Counted from the stretch's first letter, positions 24,921-34,651 are shown. The stretch: DNA of 64,000 bases from Canibacter zhuwentaonis (GCF_018531125.1 NZ_JAHDSY010000004.1); one strand, 5' to 3'. Numbers and translations: made by a program. Notes: a model not told the origin generated them from the sequence alone.

Positions 24921-24954
24921 AGTGTGGTTGTCATTTTACGGCAGCCACACTTTT
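24921..24954 (+). terminator. intrinsic terminator of tRNA-Lys
   Basis: AGTGTGGTTG (24921-24930) pairs with CAGCCACACT (24942-24951) over 10 bp with one G-U, followed by TTTC. It starts 8 bases after the tRNA. Confidence 0.85.
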
Positions 24955-25031
24955 CATATACAGCGCGGGTTTTGTGCGTGGCGGCGCTTGCACAGCTGCT
25001 GTACCGTCCGCGCTCCCGCCAGGCAGCCTTT

Positions 25032-25715
25032 TTAAACAGTGGGTGCGACAGCTTTGCGTTCGTGCCGCTTGATTTTGTTGATCACAAAAATCGTAACCGG
25101 CGAGATAATTATTTCAACAATCGATTTGAAAACAAAACCAACGAACAGATACTGCAGGAAGACCTGGAAAGTATTGATGCCGATAGCAGTTGCTGCGATT
25201 GCGCAGAAAGTCAGCGTGTCCAGGAACTCGCCGAGCAGGGTTGAGAGCGCGATGCGTCCGAAAAGTTTTTTCTCACCGTTGCGGTTTTTTAGCTTCACCA
25301 TCAACCAAGCGTTGCTGAGCTGTCCGATAACAAAAGCGAGCAGCGAGGCTGCAACAATAATGGGCACCACGCCGAGCGTGCGCGCGAGTGCTTCCTGCCC
25401 GTCATACCAGGGAGCCGGTGGCAGCGTGATAATCATCCAGTAGCAGAGGGCGGTGAAAATACTGAGCGCAAAAGTTGTTATAACGGCCAGGCGGCTCGCC
25501 TTGAACCCGTAAACCTCGCTGAGCACGTCGCCAACTATGTATGCCAGCGGGAACAAGAAGAATCCGCCGTCAAGGGGGATTTCCCAGATCGTAACGCCCT
25601 TTGAAGCGCCGATATTAGACAGAATTAGTGTCACGACCATAACGGCCACCAGAACGGTGTAAACGCATGACCTGGTGGGAGCAAAGAAAGGTTTTGAAGC
25701 TATTGGGGCAGACAT
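25032..25715 (-). CDS. queuosine precursor transporter (YhhQ/VUT_1 family)
   Basis: An inner-membrane transporter for preQ0/preQ1 or related deazapurines. The 227-residue product has about six membrane segments; 'NIGASKGVTIW', 'FFLFPLAYIVGDVLSEVYGF' and 'SNAWLMVKL' mark the family. The start at 25715 is preferred: AAGGA precedes it and the protein begins just before the first membrane segment. The upstream in-frame ATG at 25805 adds a stretch with no match. No other queuosine gene is seen, so the cell may salvage the precursor. Confidence 0.88.
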   Translation of the reverse strand: MSAPIASKPFFAPTRSCVYTVLVAVMVVTLILSNIGASKGVTIWEIPLDGGFFLFPLAYIVGDVLSEVYGFKASRLAVITTFALSIFTALCYWMIITLPPAPWYDGQEALARTLGVVPIIVAASLLAFVIGQLSNAWLMVKLKNRNGEKKLFGRIALSTLLGEFLDTLTFCAIAATAIGINTFQVFLQYLFVGFVFKSIVEIIISPVTIFVINKIKRHERKAVAPTV

Positions 25716-25809
25716 GAGATTCCTTGTAGTACAACAGTTACAAGCACGGCGGGTTGCCTCTGCGGCATCGCCAACACTCGCTGCCCCAAGTGGTGCTGAT
25801 AACAATAAT
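25716..25809 (-). promoter_or_regulatory. possible structured leader of the queuosine precursor transporter gene
   Basis: A TATTAT box (minus strand, 25804-25809) would give a leader of about 80 bases. The leader can fold into a nested helix: GGCG/CGCC outside GCC/GGC around a GCAGA loop. The classical preQ1-I sequence pattern is not seen. Regulatory function is inferred only from gene context and fold. Confidence 0.25.
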
Positions 25810-26104
25810 AGCGAAAAAATTTTGAGCCTTACAACCGGGGCAGGCGCGTTTCCCGCGCTTGCGGATAATCACTATTTAAGCGCGTCGCCCGGGGCTGCGA
25901 CCGATGAATTTCGATCCGTTATTTAGGCGCGCTGCCCTCGCCTGTGGATAATTATTTATGCCCTGCTATTTAAGATATAATATTTAGCTTGAAGAAGGGG
26001 AGCTCTCCGGTGCTAGCTGGTCACTGCCGGGCTGCGTGATTTGCGCGCGTTTGGCGGCGAAACTATCGGGAAGAGACCTGTTGCGCACACAAGAAGGAGC
26101 TCTG

Positions 26105-27076
26105 TTGGAATCTGTAGTGCCGCAGTGGTTTGAAATCGGTTCGATCGCACTGCTCGTGATTGTTTTATTGGCGGATCTGCTGCTGATTATCCGCAAACCG
26201 CACGTGCCGAGTATGCGTGAAGCCTCCCTCTGGGTTGGGTTTTATGTGCTGTTGGCGTTGCTCTTTGCGGGCGCGCTGTTTTTGATGGTGGATGCGCAGC
26301 ACGGCTCTGAGTTTTTGGCGGGCTGGCTTACCGAGTACAGTCTTTCAATTGATAATCTGTTTGTTTTTGTGCTGATTTTGATCGCGTTCAAAGTACCGCA
26401 GCAGTATGTGCAGCGTGCGCTGCTGATCGGTATTGTGCTGGCGCTGGTTTTCCGCGGTATCTTTATTCTTGCGGGCGCGGCGCTAATTGAGCATTTCAGT
26501 TGGATTTTCTATATTTTCGGCGCCTGGCTTATTTACACCGCGATTCAGCAGGCGCGCGGCGGTGACGATGAGCAGCCGCGCGAGGGCTGGGCGGTGCGCG
26601 TGATTAAAAAAGCGCTGCCTTTCACTGACGAGTTTCACGGCGGAAAACTCAGCGTCAAAAAAAATGGGAAACGTTATTTTACGCCGTTTCTGCTTGCGCT
26701 TTTGGCGCTCGGCTCAACTGATGTGCTGTTTGCGCTCGACTCAATTCCCGCGATTTTCGGTATCACGCAGAGCCCGTTTATTGTGTTTACGGCAAACGTG
26801 TTTGCGCTTATGGGGCTACGCCAGCTGTACTTCCTGCTGGGCGGGCTGCTCGAAAAACTCGAGTATCTGCACTACGGTATCGCGGCGATTCTAGGTTATA
26901 TCGGCATTAAACTTGTTTTGCACGCGGCAAATCACAACGAGCTGAGCTTTATTAACGGCGGAGAGCCGATCACGGTTATTCCGGCGCCGAATACGTGGTT
27001 TTCGCTGAGCGTGATCGTGGTGTGCATGGTTGTTGCAACCGTAGCGAGCCTAATAAAAATGCGCAGAGACGAGTGA
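26105..27076 (+). CDS. TerC family integral membrane protein
   Basis: A polytopic membrane protein of 323 residues with about nine segments. Family motifs are 'GWLTEYSLSIDNLFVFVLI' and 'LGSTDVLFALDSIPAIFGI', with conserved aspartates in the membrane. Relatives export manganese to metalate secreted enzymes or give tellurite resistance. TTG at 26105 is chosen because AAGGAG lies 7 bases before it; the frame is open 23 codons further but without a ribosome binding site. Confidence 0.9.
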   Translation: MESVVPQWFEIGSIALLVIVLLADLLLIIRKPHVPSMREASLWVGFYVLLALLFAGALFLMVDAQHGSEFLAGWLTEYSLSIDNLFVFVLILIAFKVPQQYVQRALLIGIVLALVFRGIFILAGAALIEHFSWIFYIFGAWLIYTAIQQARGGDDEQPREGWAVRVIKKALPFTDEFHGGKLSVKKNGKRYFTPFLLALLALGSTDVLFALDSIPAIFGITQSPFIVFTANVFALMGLRQLYFLLGGLLEKLEYLHYGIAAILGYIGIKLVLHAANHNELSFINGGEPITVIPAPNTWFSLSVIVVCMVVATVASLIKMRRDE

Positions 27077-27330
27077 GTGTTAGAAGGCTAAGCACCCCGC
27101 CCAGGGAGTTTTGGGTGACCCGCGCGTGTTGAGATGTCCTTTGTGTTTTAACCAATCCCGCGCGTTTTGCACGGCGGATATAGTTACTTTCTAACTACCC
27201 GTTCCGCTGCCTCCCGTAGTCACATTTTTCGCAACTTGAGGTAGTAAAATCTAAATGAAATGTGAGCGTAGCCCAAATGCCGCGCGCAGTAATGGCTCGC
27301 AGATTTTAGACACGGTAGGAGCGTAACGGC

Positions 27331-28713
27331 ATGAGCGAAACACAGGATAAAGGTCTGGCAGCGGATGCGCGCAGCGCCGGTGCGCGAGTTGGGCTAACCT
27401 CTGATCAGATTATCATTAACGGCGGTCGCCCGTTACGGGGGCGGATAGAGGTGCGCGGTGCCAAAAACCTCGCCACCAAAGCTATGGTGGCGGCTCTTTT
27501 GGGGCAGACAACCAGTGTTTTGCGCAACGTGCCGAATATTTCTGATGTGCGTGTTGTTGCCGGGCTTTTGGCGCTGCACGGGGTTGTTATCAGCAAGGGT
27601 GACGATGACGAGTGGATTCTCAATCCCGAAAACGTGGAGCGCGCTCATATGGCAGATATTGACGCACACGCAGGGTCTTCGCGAATCCCGATTCTGTTCT
27701 GCGGTCCGCTTTTGCACCGGCTCGGTGAGGCGTTTATTCCCGATTTGGGTGGTTGTCGCATAGGCGATCGCCCAATCGATTTTCACTTGAACGCGCTACG
27801 CAAATTTGGTGCGCAGGTTGCAAAACTCAGCAACGGCATTAGCCTCACAGCGCCTAACGGCTTAAAGGGCGCAAATATTGAGCTGCCTTATCCTTCTGTT
27901 GGCGCAACAGAGCAGGTGCTTTTAACTGCGGTTTTGGCGGACGGGCAAACAGAGCTGCGTAATGCGGCTATTGAGCCGGAAATTGTGGATCTAATTTGTG
28001 TGCTGCAAAAAATGGGCGCGATTATCACGATGGAGCCCAACCGCGTAATTTTTATTGAGGGTGTGAAATCGCTGCGGGGCTATAACCATCGGGCTATTTT
28101 TGACCGTAACGAGGTTGCAAGCTGGGCATCCGCTGCCCTTGCCACAAACGGAGATATTTTTGTTGTTGGTGCGAAACAGGAAGAAATGATGACGTTTCTT
28201 AACATTTATCGCAAGGTCGGGGGCGATTTTGCGATAGAAGATGACGGCATTAGGTTCTGGCGCGGCGCTAAAAAACTAACCCCGGTTGTTGTTGAAACGG
28301 ATGTGCACCCAGGCTTTATGACGGACTGGCAACAGCCGCTTGTGGTTGCGCTAACCATGGCGGAGGGGGTCTCAAAGATCCACGAAACGGTCTACGAAAA
28401 CCGCTTTGGCTTTACTGATGCGCTTAACAAAATGGGCGCAAAAATTGAGGTGTATAAAGACGGTCTTGACGATGGCACGCGGCGAGTTAAACGGCGCGAG
28501 TTTGAGCAGGCGGCAGTGATATCCGGGCCGACTAAGCTGACAGGCGCAAACATTGAGGTGCCAGATTTGCGCGGTGGTTTTAGCCACCTGATTGCGGCGC
28601 TAACCGCCACAGGGCAGAGCGAGGTGTCAAATATTGGCATTATTTCGCGCGGCTACGAGAACTTTATTGAGAAGCTGAAAACGCTCGGCGCTGACTTTAT
28701 TTACGAGGGGTAG
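27331..28713 (+). CDS. murA: UDP-N-acetylglucosamine 1-carboxyvinyltransferase
   Basis: Catalyses the first committed step of peptidoglycan synthesis, adding enolpyruvate from PEP to UDP-GlcNAc. The active-site Cys is C142 in 'LGGCRIGDRPID', so the enzyme should be sensitive to fosfomycin. K45 in 'VRGAKNLATKAM' and 'PDLRGGFSHLIAAL' are typical. 460 residues, slightly longer than average through an N-terminal extension of about 22. It heads a run murA-plsC-gpsA-ddl with gaps or overlaps of a few bases. Confidence 0.96.
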   Translation: MSETQDKGLAADARSAGARVGLTSDQIIINGGRPLRGRIEVRGAKNLATKAMVAALLGQTTSVLRNVPNISDVRVVAGLLALHGVVISKGDDDEWILNPENVERAHMADIDAHAGSSRIPILFCGPLLHRLGEAFIPDLGGCRIGDRPIDFHLNALRKFGAQVAKLSNGISLTAPNGLKGANIELPYPSVGATEQVLLTAVLADGQTELRNAAIEPEIVDLICVLQKMGAIITMEPNRVIFIEGVKSLRGYNHRAIFDRNEVASWASAALATNGDIFVVGAKQEEMMTFLNIYRKVGGDFAIEDDGIRFWRGAKKLTPVVVETDVHPGFMTDWQQPLVVALTMAEGVSKIHETVYENRFGFTDALNKMGAKIEVYKDGLDDGTRRVKRREFEQAAVISGPTKLTGANIEVPDLRGGFSHLIAALTATGQSEVSNIGIISRGYENFIEKLKTLGADFIYEG

Positions 28714-28723
28714 GGTGCGAGAT

Positions 28724-29557
28724 ATGGCTACAAAAGAAGCTGTGAGAGTTGTTAAACTAAAATCGATTAGTTCGGCTGAAAAGCGAAAACCGTCTGTTTT
28801 CTGGTTGCTGGCCGTTTTTGTGCTGCCGTTCTGGAATATGAGCGCAAAATACAGGTTCACACCCGGATCAAAACTGCCGCAGAACGAGCCGTTTATTTTG
28901 TGTCCCAACCACATGAGCGAGATCGATCCGGTTGCAATCGGGGTTGCAACCTGGAAACTGGGGCGTTTGCCGCGCTTTATGGCAAAGGCGAGCCTGTTTA
29001 GAGTGCCAGTGCTGGGCTGGTTAATGCGCGCGAGCGGGCAAATTCCTGTTGAACGCGTAAGTCGCGGCGCAGACAGCGCAAACCACGCCAGCAGCAGCAC
29101 AAAAATGGCAAAAAAATCCGCTCCCAAAGTCGGTCCGATCGGGGCGGCGAGTGAGCTTATTAGTAAGCGCGCTGGGGTTATTATCTACCCCGAGGGCACT
29201 CTCACGCGTGATCCTGATATGTGGCCGATGCGCGGCAAAAGCGGGGCTGTGAGATTAGCTCTTGAGGGGCAAATCGCGCTGTATCCTGCGGCGCACTGGG
29301 GAGTACAGAATATTATGCCGCGCTACGGTAAAAAAGTGCACCTGTTCAAGCGCAAAACCATCTGCGTTGCAATCGGCGAGCCGATGAACCTCGAAAAATA
29401 CCGTGGCGTTCCCGTGACTCAGGAGCTTGTGGCACGGGTTACTGCTGAGCTGATGCAGGAAATAACACTGCTCCTGGCAAAACTGCGCGGCGAGAATGCG
29501 CCACACGAGCGGTGGAATCCGCGCGAACACAACCAGACAGAAGCGGGAAGATTTTAA
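28724..29557 (+). CDS. plsC: 1-acyl-sn-glycerol-3-phosphate acyltransferase
   Basis: Adds the second acyl chain to lysophosphatidic acid in phospholipid synthesis. The HX4D motif is 'NHMSEIDP', followed by the glycerol phosphate motif 'IIYPEGTLTRD'. ATG at 28724 is preferred, with AGGG 8 bases upstream; GTG at 28715 adds three residues. A Lys/Ser-rich stretch near 'TKMAKKSAPK' is an insertion. It is 10 bases from murA and its stop shares one base with the gpsA start. Confidence 0.9.
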   Translation: MATKEAVRVVKLKSISSAEKRKPSVFWLLAVFVLPFWNMSAKYRFTPGSKLPQNEPFILCPNHMSEIDPVAIGVATWKLGRLPRFMAKASLFRVPVLGWLMRASGQIPVERVSRGADSANHASSSTKMAKKSAPKVGPIGAASELISKRAGVIIYPEGTLTRDPDMWPMRGKSGAVRLALEGQIALYPAAHWGVQNIMPRYGKKVHLFKRKTICVAIGEPMNLEKYRGVPVTQELVARVTAELMQEITLLLAKLRGENAPHERWNPREHNQTEAGRF

Positions 29558-30666
29558 TGCGGACAGATAAAAAACAGCGCACACAAGTTGCGGTAATCGG
29601 AGCGGGCAGCTTCGGCACAACATACGCGAAAATACTGTGCGATGCGGGCAATGACGTTGTGCTGTGGGCGCGGCGCGGCGCGGTTGTAAAAGAAATCAAC
29701 AAAGCGCACCGTAACTCGCAGTATTTGCCTGAGATTGTGCTGCCCAAACAATTGCGCGCAGTGGATGATCTCGCAACCGCGGTGGCGGATGCTGAAATAG
29801 TTTTTCTTGCGATCCCCAGCAACTCACTGCGCGATAAGCTGCTCGCGATGGCGTCGTACTTGCGCGCAGATGCTGTTTTGGTGAGTCTTATGAAGGGGGT
29901 TGAAAAATCCACCGGAATGCGTATGTCGCAGGTTATCACCGAAACTATCAACTGGAGCGTGGAACAGGTCGCGGTTGTGAGCGGACCGAATATCGCACTT
30001 GAAATTGCGCGAGAGCAGCCAACCGGAGCGGTGGCCTCGTGCGTTGAGCTGGCGGTGGCAAAAAAGGTCGCGCAGGTGTCAACAACCCCGTATTTCCGCA
30101 CTTACATTAACACCGATGTAACGGGCACCGAGCTCGGGGGTGTGCTTAAAAACCTGATTGCGATTGCGATCGGCATCGTTGACGGCGTGGGTTACGGTGA
30201 AAACACCAAAGCGTCAATTATTACGCGCGGCATCGCTGAAATGACAGAGTTTGCGGTGGCATCGGGCGCATACCCAACAACTATGACAGGGCTTGCCGGG
30301 TTGGGTGATTTGATCACCACCTGCCAGTCGCCGCTCTCGCGCAATTTCAGCGCGGGTAGGTTAATCGGGCAGCGCTATTCCAAAGAGCAAACAGCTGCAA
30401 AACTGGGGCAGCTCGCAGAGGGGCTAACATCGGTGGATCCGGTGCTGCGCCTTGCTGCGCAGCGCGGCATTGAAATGCCCATTGTGTCACAGGTCAAAAT
30501 GGTGCTGGATGGCGATATTCAGCCGCTCGAACTCGGTCCGCACCTGGCGGCAGAAGGCAGCGTTCCAGAGCCTGAGCTGAAACTCGACGCGAACGCCGAG
30601 TCGGAGGGAATCTGGCATAAAACCAAATCGTTATTTAGAAAACAGAGTGACGGCGATGAGCAGTAA
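29557..30666 (+). CDS. gpsA: NAD(P)H-dependent glycerol-3-phosphate dehydrogenase
   Basis: Reduces dihydroxyacetone phosphate to glycerol-3-phosphate, the backbone for PlsC's pathway. 'VAVIGAGSFGTTYAKIL' is the dinucleotide-binding site, and 'IAIAIGIVDGVGYGENTKA' and 'TGLAGLGDLITTC' are family signatures. The start ATG shares its A with the plsC stop (TAATG). The 369-residue product carries about 35 extra residues at the C-terminus. Confidence 0.95.
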   Translation: MRTDKKQRTQVAVIGAGSFGTTYAKILCDAGNDVVLWARRGAVVKEINKAHRNSQYLPEIVLPKQLRAVDDLATAVADAEIVFLAIPSNSLRDKLLAMASYLRADAVLVSLMKGVEKSTGMRMSQVITETINWSVEQVAVVSGPNIALEIAREQPTGAVASCVELAVAKKVAQVSTTPYFRTYINTDVTGTELGGVLKNLIAIAIGIVDGVGYGENTKASIITRGIAEMTEFAVASGAYPTTMTGLAGLGDLITTCQSPLSRNFSAGRLIGQRYSKEQTAAKLGQLAEGLTSVDPVLRLAAQRGIEMPIVSQVKMVLDGDIQPLELGPHLAAEGSVPEPELKLDANAESEGIWHKTKSLFRKQSDGDEQ

Positions 30667-31756
30667 AAAAACAGTTGCGCTGATTTTTGGAGGCAGATCC
30701 AGCGAGCACGGCATTAGCTGTGTGACGGCCGCGAGCGTGTACAGCGCAATCGACAAAAACGCCTACGATGTTGTCTGTGTTGGCATCACAAAGCTTGGCG
30801 AGTTCGTGCCGGTGAGCGTTGCTGCGCTGCAAACTTTTAGGCTTGACTCGGAGTTTCTGCCAGAGATTGTAAAGGGCGATGAGGAGCTGATTTTCCCGCT
30901 CAGCACAAACGATCACAGACTGCGACTCCTTAACAAAGCGGGCACGGTTGAAACGCTCGCGCACTTGGATGTTGCGCTCATTATGATGCACGGTCGTTTC
31001 GGCGAAGACGGTACGGTGCAGGGGCTGTGCGAGCTAGCGGGGCTGCCGTATACGGGCAGCGGATCATTCGCCTCCGCGCTCTGCATGGACAAGCACGCTG
31101 CAAAGCTCGTGTTGCAGACCTGCGGTGTGCGGGTTGCGCCGTGGCAGCTTGTGACGAGGGCTGAGTTTGCGGGCGGTTTGGCGGGTGCACGAGATCTTGA
31201 TGCGGGGCTGTCTTATCCGCTGTTTGTCAAACCTGCGCGTGAAGGGTCGAGCGTGGGTGTTACTCGCGTGAGTGCTCCAGCGGATCTGCCCGTGGCGATT
31301 GAGACCGCGCTCGCAGCCGATAAAACCGCACTTTTGGAATCTGCTGTGATCGGGCGTGAGGTTGAAATTGGCGTGCTTGAGCGGCGCGACGGGAGCGTTC
31401 CGCTGACGAGCAGCGTGATTGGTGAGATCGTGTTTAACGGGCGCGATTTCTACGACTTTGAGGCGAAATATATGGGCGCGGCCGGAGCCGATGTGGTTTT
31501 ACCGGCGGATGTAACAGTCGCGGAGTATCAGCAGTTAAAAGACGCTGCGCTGCGGGCGTTTGAGGCCACCGGCTGCGCCGGATATGCGCGGGTTGATTTC
31601 TTTTTAACTGATTCTGGTCCGGTGTTAAACGAGATTAACACGCTGCCTGGTTTTACCCCGATATCCATGTATCCGCAGCTGATGTGCGAAAGTGGTGTTG
31701 ACTACACGGCTTTAATTACCGAGCTTATCGAGCTGGGCTTGTGCGCTGACAGATAG
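30656..31756 (+). CDS. ddl: D-alanine--D-alanine ligase
   Basis: Joins two D-alanines for the peptidoglycan stem. 'VALIFGGRSSEHGISCVTA', 'MMHGRFGEDGTVQG', 'PLFVKPAREGSSVGV' and 'VLNEINTLPGFTPISMYP' are the ligase signatures in a 366-residue ATP-grasp protein. ATG at 30656 is chosen; GTG at 30647 is possible. It overlaps the end of gpsA by 11 bases. Its substrate comes from Alr (23573). Confidence 0.96.
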   Translation: MSSKKTVALIFGGRSSEHGISCVTAASVYSAIDKNAYDVVCVGITKLGEFVPVSVAALQTFRLDSEFLPEIVKGDEELIFPLSTNDHRLRLLNKAGTVETLAHLDVALIMMHGRFGEDGTVQGLCELAGLPYTGSGSFASALCMDKHAAKLVLQTCGVRVAPWQLVTRAEFAGGLAGARDLDAGLSYPLFVKPAREGSSVGVTRVSAPADLPVAIETALAADKTALLESAVIGREVEIGVLERRDGSVPLTSSVIGEIVFNGRDFYDFEAKYMGAAGADVVLPADVTVAEYQQLKDAALRAFEATGCAGYARVDFFLTDSGPVLNEINTLPGFTPISMYPQLMCESGVDYTALITELIELGLCADR

Positions 31757-31890
31757 CGGCTGCGCCGGGCTACAGCTGTTGCGCGCCTGTGGTAGCGGTT
31801 GCGCCTGCACGGCTGCTACGTCACGCAGTGTAGTGTGAAGCGCCGCAGAGCAGGGCGTAAGCGCCGACAGCTGGCGGCTGCGCGGCGCAC

Positions 31891-32397
31891 TTATTCGGCA
31901 GTAGTAGATTCGTCGGTTTGCTGCAGCTGATCCGCATCGAGCGTATCCCGGTGATTCAGACAGCGCCGTTTTTGGGGCAGCTGTTTCACCGCCTCGGATA
32001 TGTCGAGCAGCGCATCTGTGCCGCTAACTTTCTCAGACTCTACAAAAATCTCAAGCCCCGGCTCGCGTCCGTAGGCTGTGAACCTGTAGCGGGGTTTCTG
32101 GCTGTCGTCAACAACCCAATCAACGTCGTTCACGCTAATACATGCGTTGACAGTTGGCGCTGTGGGTGGTAATCCGCACCGCGCAATCACCGCAGCGGGG
32201 TTGCCCCATGCACCGGTTGCCTGCGATGTTGTGGAGCGTTTCGTGAGCTTTGCGAGCGTATCCGGCAGCCGCACAGTAACTTCCGCGCACAGTGGGTTGT
32301 TAGCGTCTGCGGCGGCCTCAACGGGCACGCTCGGAGTGCATCCGCTAAGCCCGATAAGAGCTGCTGCGCAGAGCGAGAAAAGTGTTTTTTTAGCCAC
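31891..32397 (-). CDS. DUF3515 family lipoprotein
   Basis: A 168-residue secreted lipoprotein with signal 'MAKKTLFSLCAAALIGLSGC' whose last Cys is the lipidation site. The mature part has 'CAEVTVRLPDTLAKL', 'TGAWGNPAAVIARCG' and 'CISVNDVDWVVD', matching DUF3515, a family restricted to actinobacteria and often next to ddl, as here. The three further cysteines may form disulfides. The function is unknown. Confidence 0.85.
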   Translation of the reverse strand: MAKKTLFSLCAAALIGLSGCTPSVPVEAAADANNPLCAEVTVRLPDTLAKLTKRSTTSQATGAWGNPAAVIARCGLPPTAPTVNACISVNDVDWVVDDSQKPRYRFTAYGREPGLEIFVESEKVSGTDALLDISEAVKQLPQKRRCLNHRDTLDADQLQQTDESTTAE

Positions 32398-32510
32398 CCT
32401 GCTAGTTTACTGCTATTGCAGTTTAAGCACTAACCCGGGATGGAGTGGTAACCTAGCCGTATAGGCGAGATTTGACCTGGCTTGAGACAACTAACTTTTG
32501 AAGGAGAATA

Positions 32511-33980
32511 ATGGCACTTACTAGCGTGCAACAGCAGCTTTTGGATCGCGTTGAAAATCGTTTAGCGATCGGTGGTGAATGGGTTGACGCTGAAGGCGGT
32601 GCAACTATTGACGTTGTGGATCCGGCAACGGGCGAGGTGATCAAGACCGTTGCGGATGCGAGCGTTGCGGATGCGCAACGCGCCCTTGACGCGGCAGTTG
32701 CTGCGCAGCGCGACTGGGCGAAAACAGCCCCGCGCGAACGCTCGGTGATGCTACGTAAAGCCTGGGAGCTGCTGCAGGAGCGCGCTGATGATTTCGCGCT
32801 TTTGATGACTCTTGAAATGGGCAAACCGCTCGCAGAGGCTCGTGGCGAGGTTGGCTACGGCGGCGAGTTCTTGCGCTGGTTCTCTGAGGAAGCGGTGCGT
32901 ATTTCAGGGCGTTTTGGGAGTAACCCAGAGGGCACGGCGGATATGCTCGTGTCGAAGCTGCCGGTTGGTCCGTGCTATTTCATAACGCCGTGGAACTTCC
33001 CGCTGGCGATGGCAACCCGCAAAATTGCGCCCGCGCTGGCTGCAGGCTGCACTGTTGTTGTGAAACCCGCCGTGCTAACACCGCTCACCACTATTTATTT
33101 CCAGCAGTTGTTAGAGGATGCAGGGCTGCCGCGCGGCGTTGTAAATGTTGTGCAGACATCTAAGTCGAGTGCGCAGTCATCCGCGCTGCTGGCGGATTCT
33201 CGCCTGCGCAAGCTCAGCTTCACCGGCTCAACTTCGGTTGGTGTGAAACTGCTTGAAGCTGCCGCGCAAAACGTTTTGCGCACCTCGATGGAGCTGGGCG
33301 GCAACGCGCCTCTAATCGTGTTTGCAGACGCTGATCTTGACGCGGCAGTGGACGCAATTATGCTCGCGAAGTTCCGTAACATAGGGCAGGCCTGCACCGC
33401 GGCCAACCGCATCTACGCGCACAACGATATCGCTGACGAGCTGCTTGCTAGAATCACTGAAAAAGTTAAACAGCTCAAAGTTGGTAAGGGCACCGAAGAT
33501 GGCGTGCAGATTGGCGCGATGATTGAGGAGAAAGCTGTTGTAAACTCGGTGCGGCTGGTTGATGACGCTAAAAAACGCGGCGCTGAAGTTGTAATTGGTG
33601 GCAACCGCATAGAGGGCAAGGGCTTCTTTTTTGAGCCGACTGTCGTTGATAAAATCACAAAAGATGCAGCGCTGTACAAAGAAGAAATTTTTGGTCCTAT
33701 TCTTGCGGTTACCAGGTTCAGCACCGATGATGAGGCGATTGAGCTGGCTAATGACACCGAATACGGGCTGGCAAGCTACATCTTCACAGAAGATTTGCAC
33801 CGCACACAGCGCATGATTGCCGAAATCGAATCGGGCATGATGGCCGTTAACGCGGGTGTTATGTCTAACGCTGCGGCGCCGTTTGGCGGCGTGAAACAAT
33901 CAGGTCTCGGGCGAGAGGGCAGTATTGAGGGCATCGAAGAGTTCCTGTCGGTGAAATACACTATGATTCCGCGTCGCTAG
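32511..33980 (+). CDS. gabD: NAD(P)-dependent succinate-semialdehyde dehydrogenase
   Basis: Oxidises succinic semialdehyde to succinate. In the 489-residue aldehyde dehydrogenase fold, the catalytic Cys is C295 in 'NIGQACTAANR', the general base Glu is E261 in 'MELGGNAPL', and 'FTGSTSVG' binds the cofactor. 'TLEMGKPLAEARGEV' and 'GLGREGSIEGIEEFL' are typical of the GabD group. GAAGGAG lies before the ATG. With Kgd it can bypass succinyl-CoA in the TCA cycle. Exact substrate is inferred from similarity. Confidence 0.9.
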   Translation: MALTSVQQQLLDRVENRLAIGGEWVDAEGGATIDVVDPATGEVIKTVADASVADAQRALDAAVAAQRDWAKTAPRERSVMLRKAWELLQERADDFALLMTLEMGKPLAEARGEVGYGGEFLRWFSEEAVRISGRFGSNPEGTADMLVSKLPVGPCYFITPWNFPLAMATRKIAPALAAGCTVVVKPAVLTPLTTIYFQQLLEDAGLPRGVVNVVQTSKSSAQSSALLADSRLRKLSFTGSTSVGVKLLEAAAQNVLRTSMELGGNAPLIVFADADLDAAVDAIMLAKFRNIGQACTAANRIYAHNDIADELLARITEKVKQLKVGKGTEDGVQIGAMIEEKAVVNSVRLVDDAKKRGAEVVIGGNRIEGKGFFFEPTVVDKITKDAALYKEEIFGPILAVTRFSTDDEAIELANDTEYGLASYIFTEDLHRTQRMIAEIESGMMAVNAGVMSNAAAPFGGVKQSGLGREGSIEGIEEFLSVKYTMIPRR

Positions 33981-34066
33981 CGTGCAGTAAACCTGTGCGC
34001 GCGACCGGTTAAAACCGTTTCCGTGCTGCGCGCGGGTTCTGTTTAAGCGGGGTAATTTGTGGCGGA

Positions 34067-34651
34067 TCAGATCCGCTCAGCCCACCAGCAGCTCGTTTCG
34101 CCGTAGTTTTTGCGCTTCATTATGCGCAGAAACTGCGGCATAGCTGGCTCAGGGCTGCGCTTGCTGCGCTCGATCATAACGAGCGCGTCGGCTTTTAAGA
34201 GCGGCGTTAGCGAGGCGAGATTTTCGGCAATAATAGCGTCGCTAAAATCGTATGGCGGATCAATAAAAACCACGTCATAGCGCAGCTCCGGTGCTACTGG
34301 TGGGTGCGCTATTAAAAACTTTTGCACGCTCTGCGTATAAATGCTGTGTGTTATTGTGCGCCCGACAGCGCTTATTGCTGTGTGCGCAGCGGCGAAATTC
34401 TCGTCAATAATTTTTGCCGTCGGGGTATGTTTTTCAACAAATGTTGCGTGCTCAGCACCGCGGCTCAGAGCTTCAACGCCGAGCGCGCCCGATCCGGCAT
34501 ACAGATCGAGCACGCGAGTGTCTGTAAGATAGTTCCAGGCGTCAAGCGCTGAAAAAATAGCCTCTCGCACGCGATCGCTGGTGGGGCGCGTGCCCCGTTC
34601 TGGCACTTTCATGCGTAGAGAGCTGGCATCACCCGCGATAATTCTGGTCAT
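34067..34651 (-). CDS. rsmD: 16S rRNA (guanine966-N2)-methyltransferase RsmD
   Basis: Methylates G966 of 16S rRNA. The 194-residue Rossmann methyltransferase has 'VLDLYAGSGALGVEALSRGA' for AdoMet binding and the catalytic 'VFIDPPYD'. It is divergent from recG with 30 bases between starts, the usual recG-rsmD-coaD neighbourhood. Its stop codon lies inside a perfect GCGGATC-A-GATCCGC palindrome. Confidence 0.95.
   Translation of the reverse strand: MTRIIAGDASSLRMKVPERGTRPTSDRVREAIFSALDAWNYLTDTRVLDLYAGSGALGVEALSRGAEHATFVEKHTPTAKIIDENFAAAHTAISAVGRTITHSIYTQSVQKFLIAHPPVAPELRYDVVFIDPPYDFSDAIIAENLASLTPLLKADALVMIERSKRSPEPAMPQFLRIMKRKNYGETSCWWAERI

Noticed and set aside
25716..25809. A classical preQ1-I riboswitch before the queuosine precursor transporter
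   Set aside because: The required C-rich loop and A-rich tail arrangement near the ribosome binding site is absent; only a generic fold is visible.
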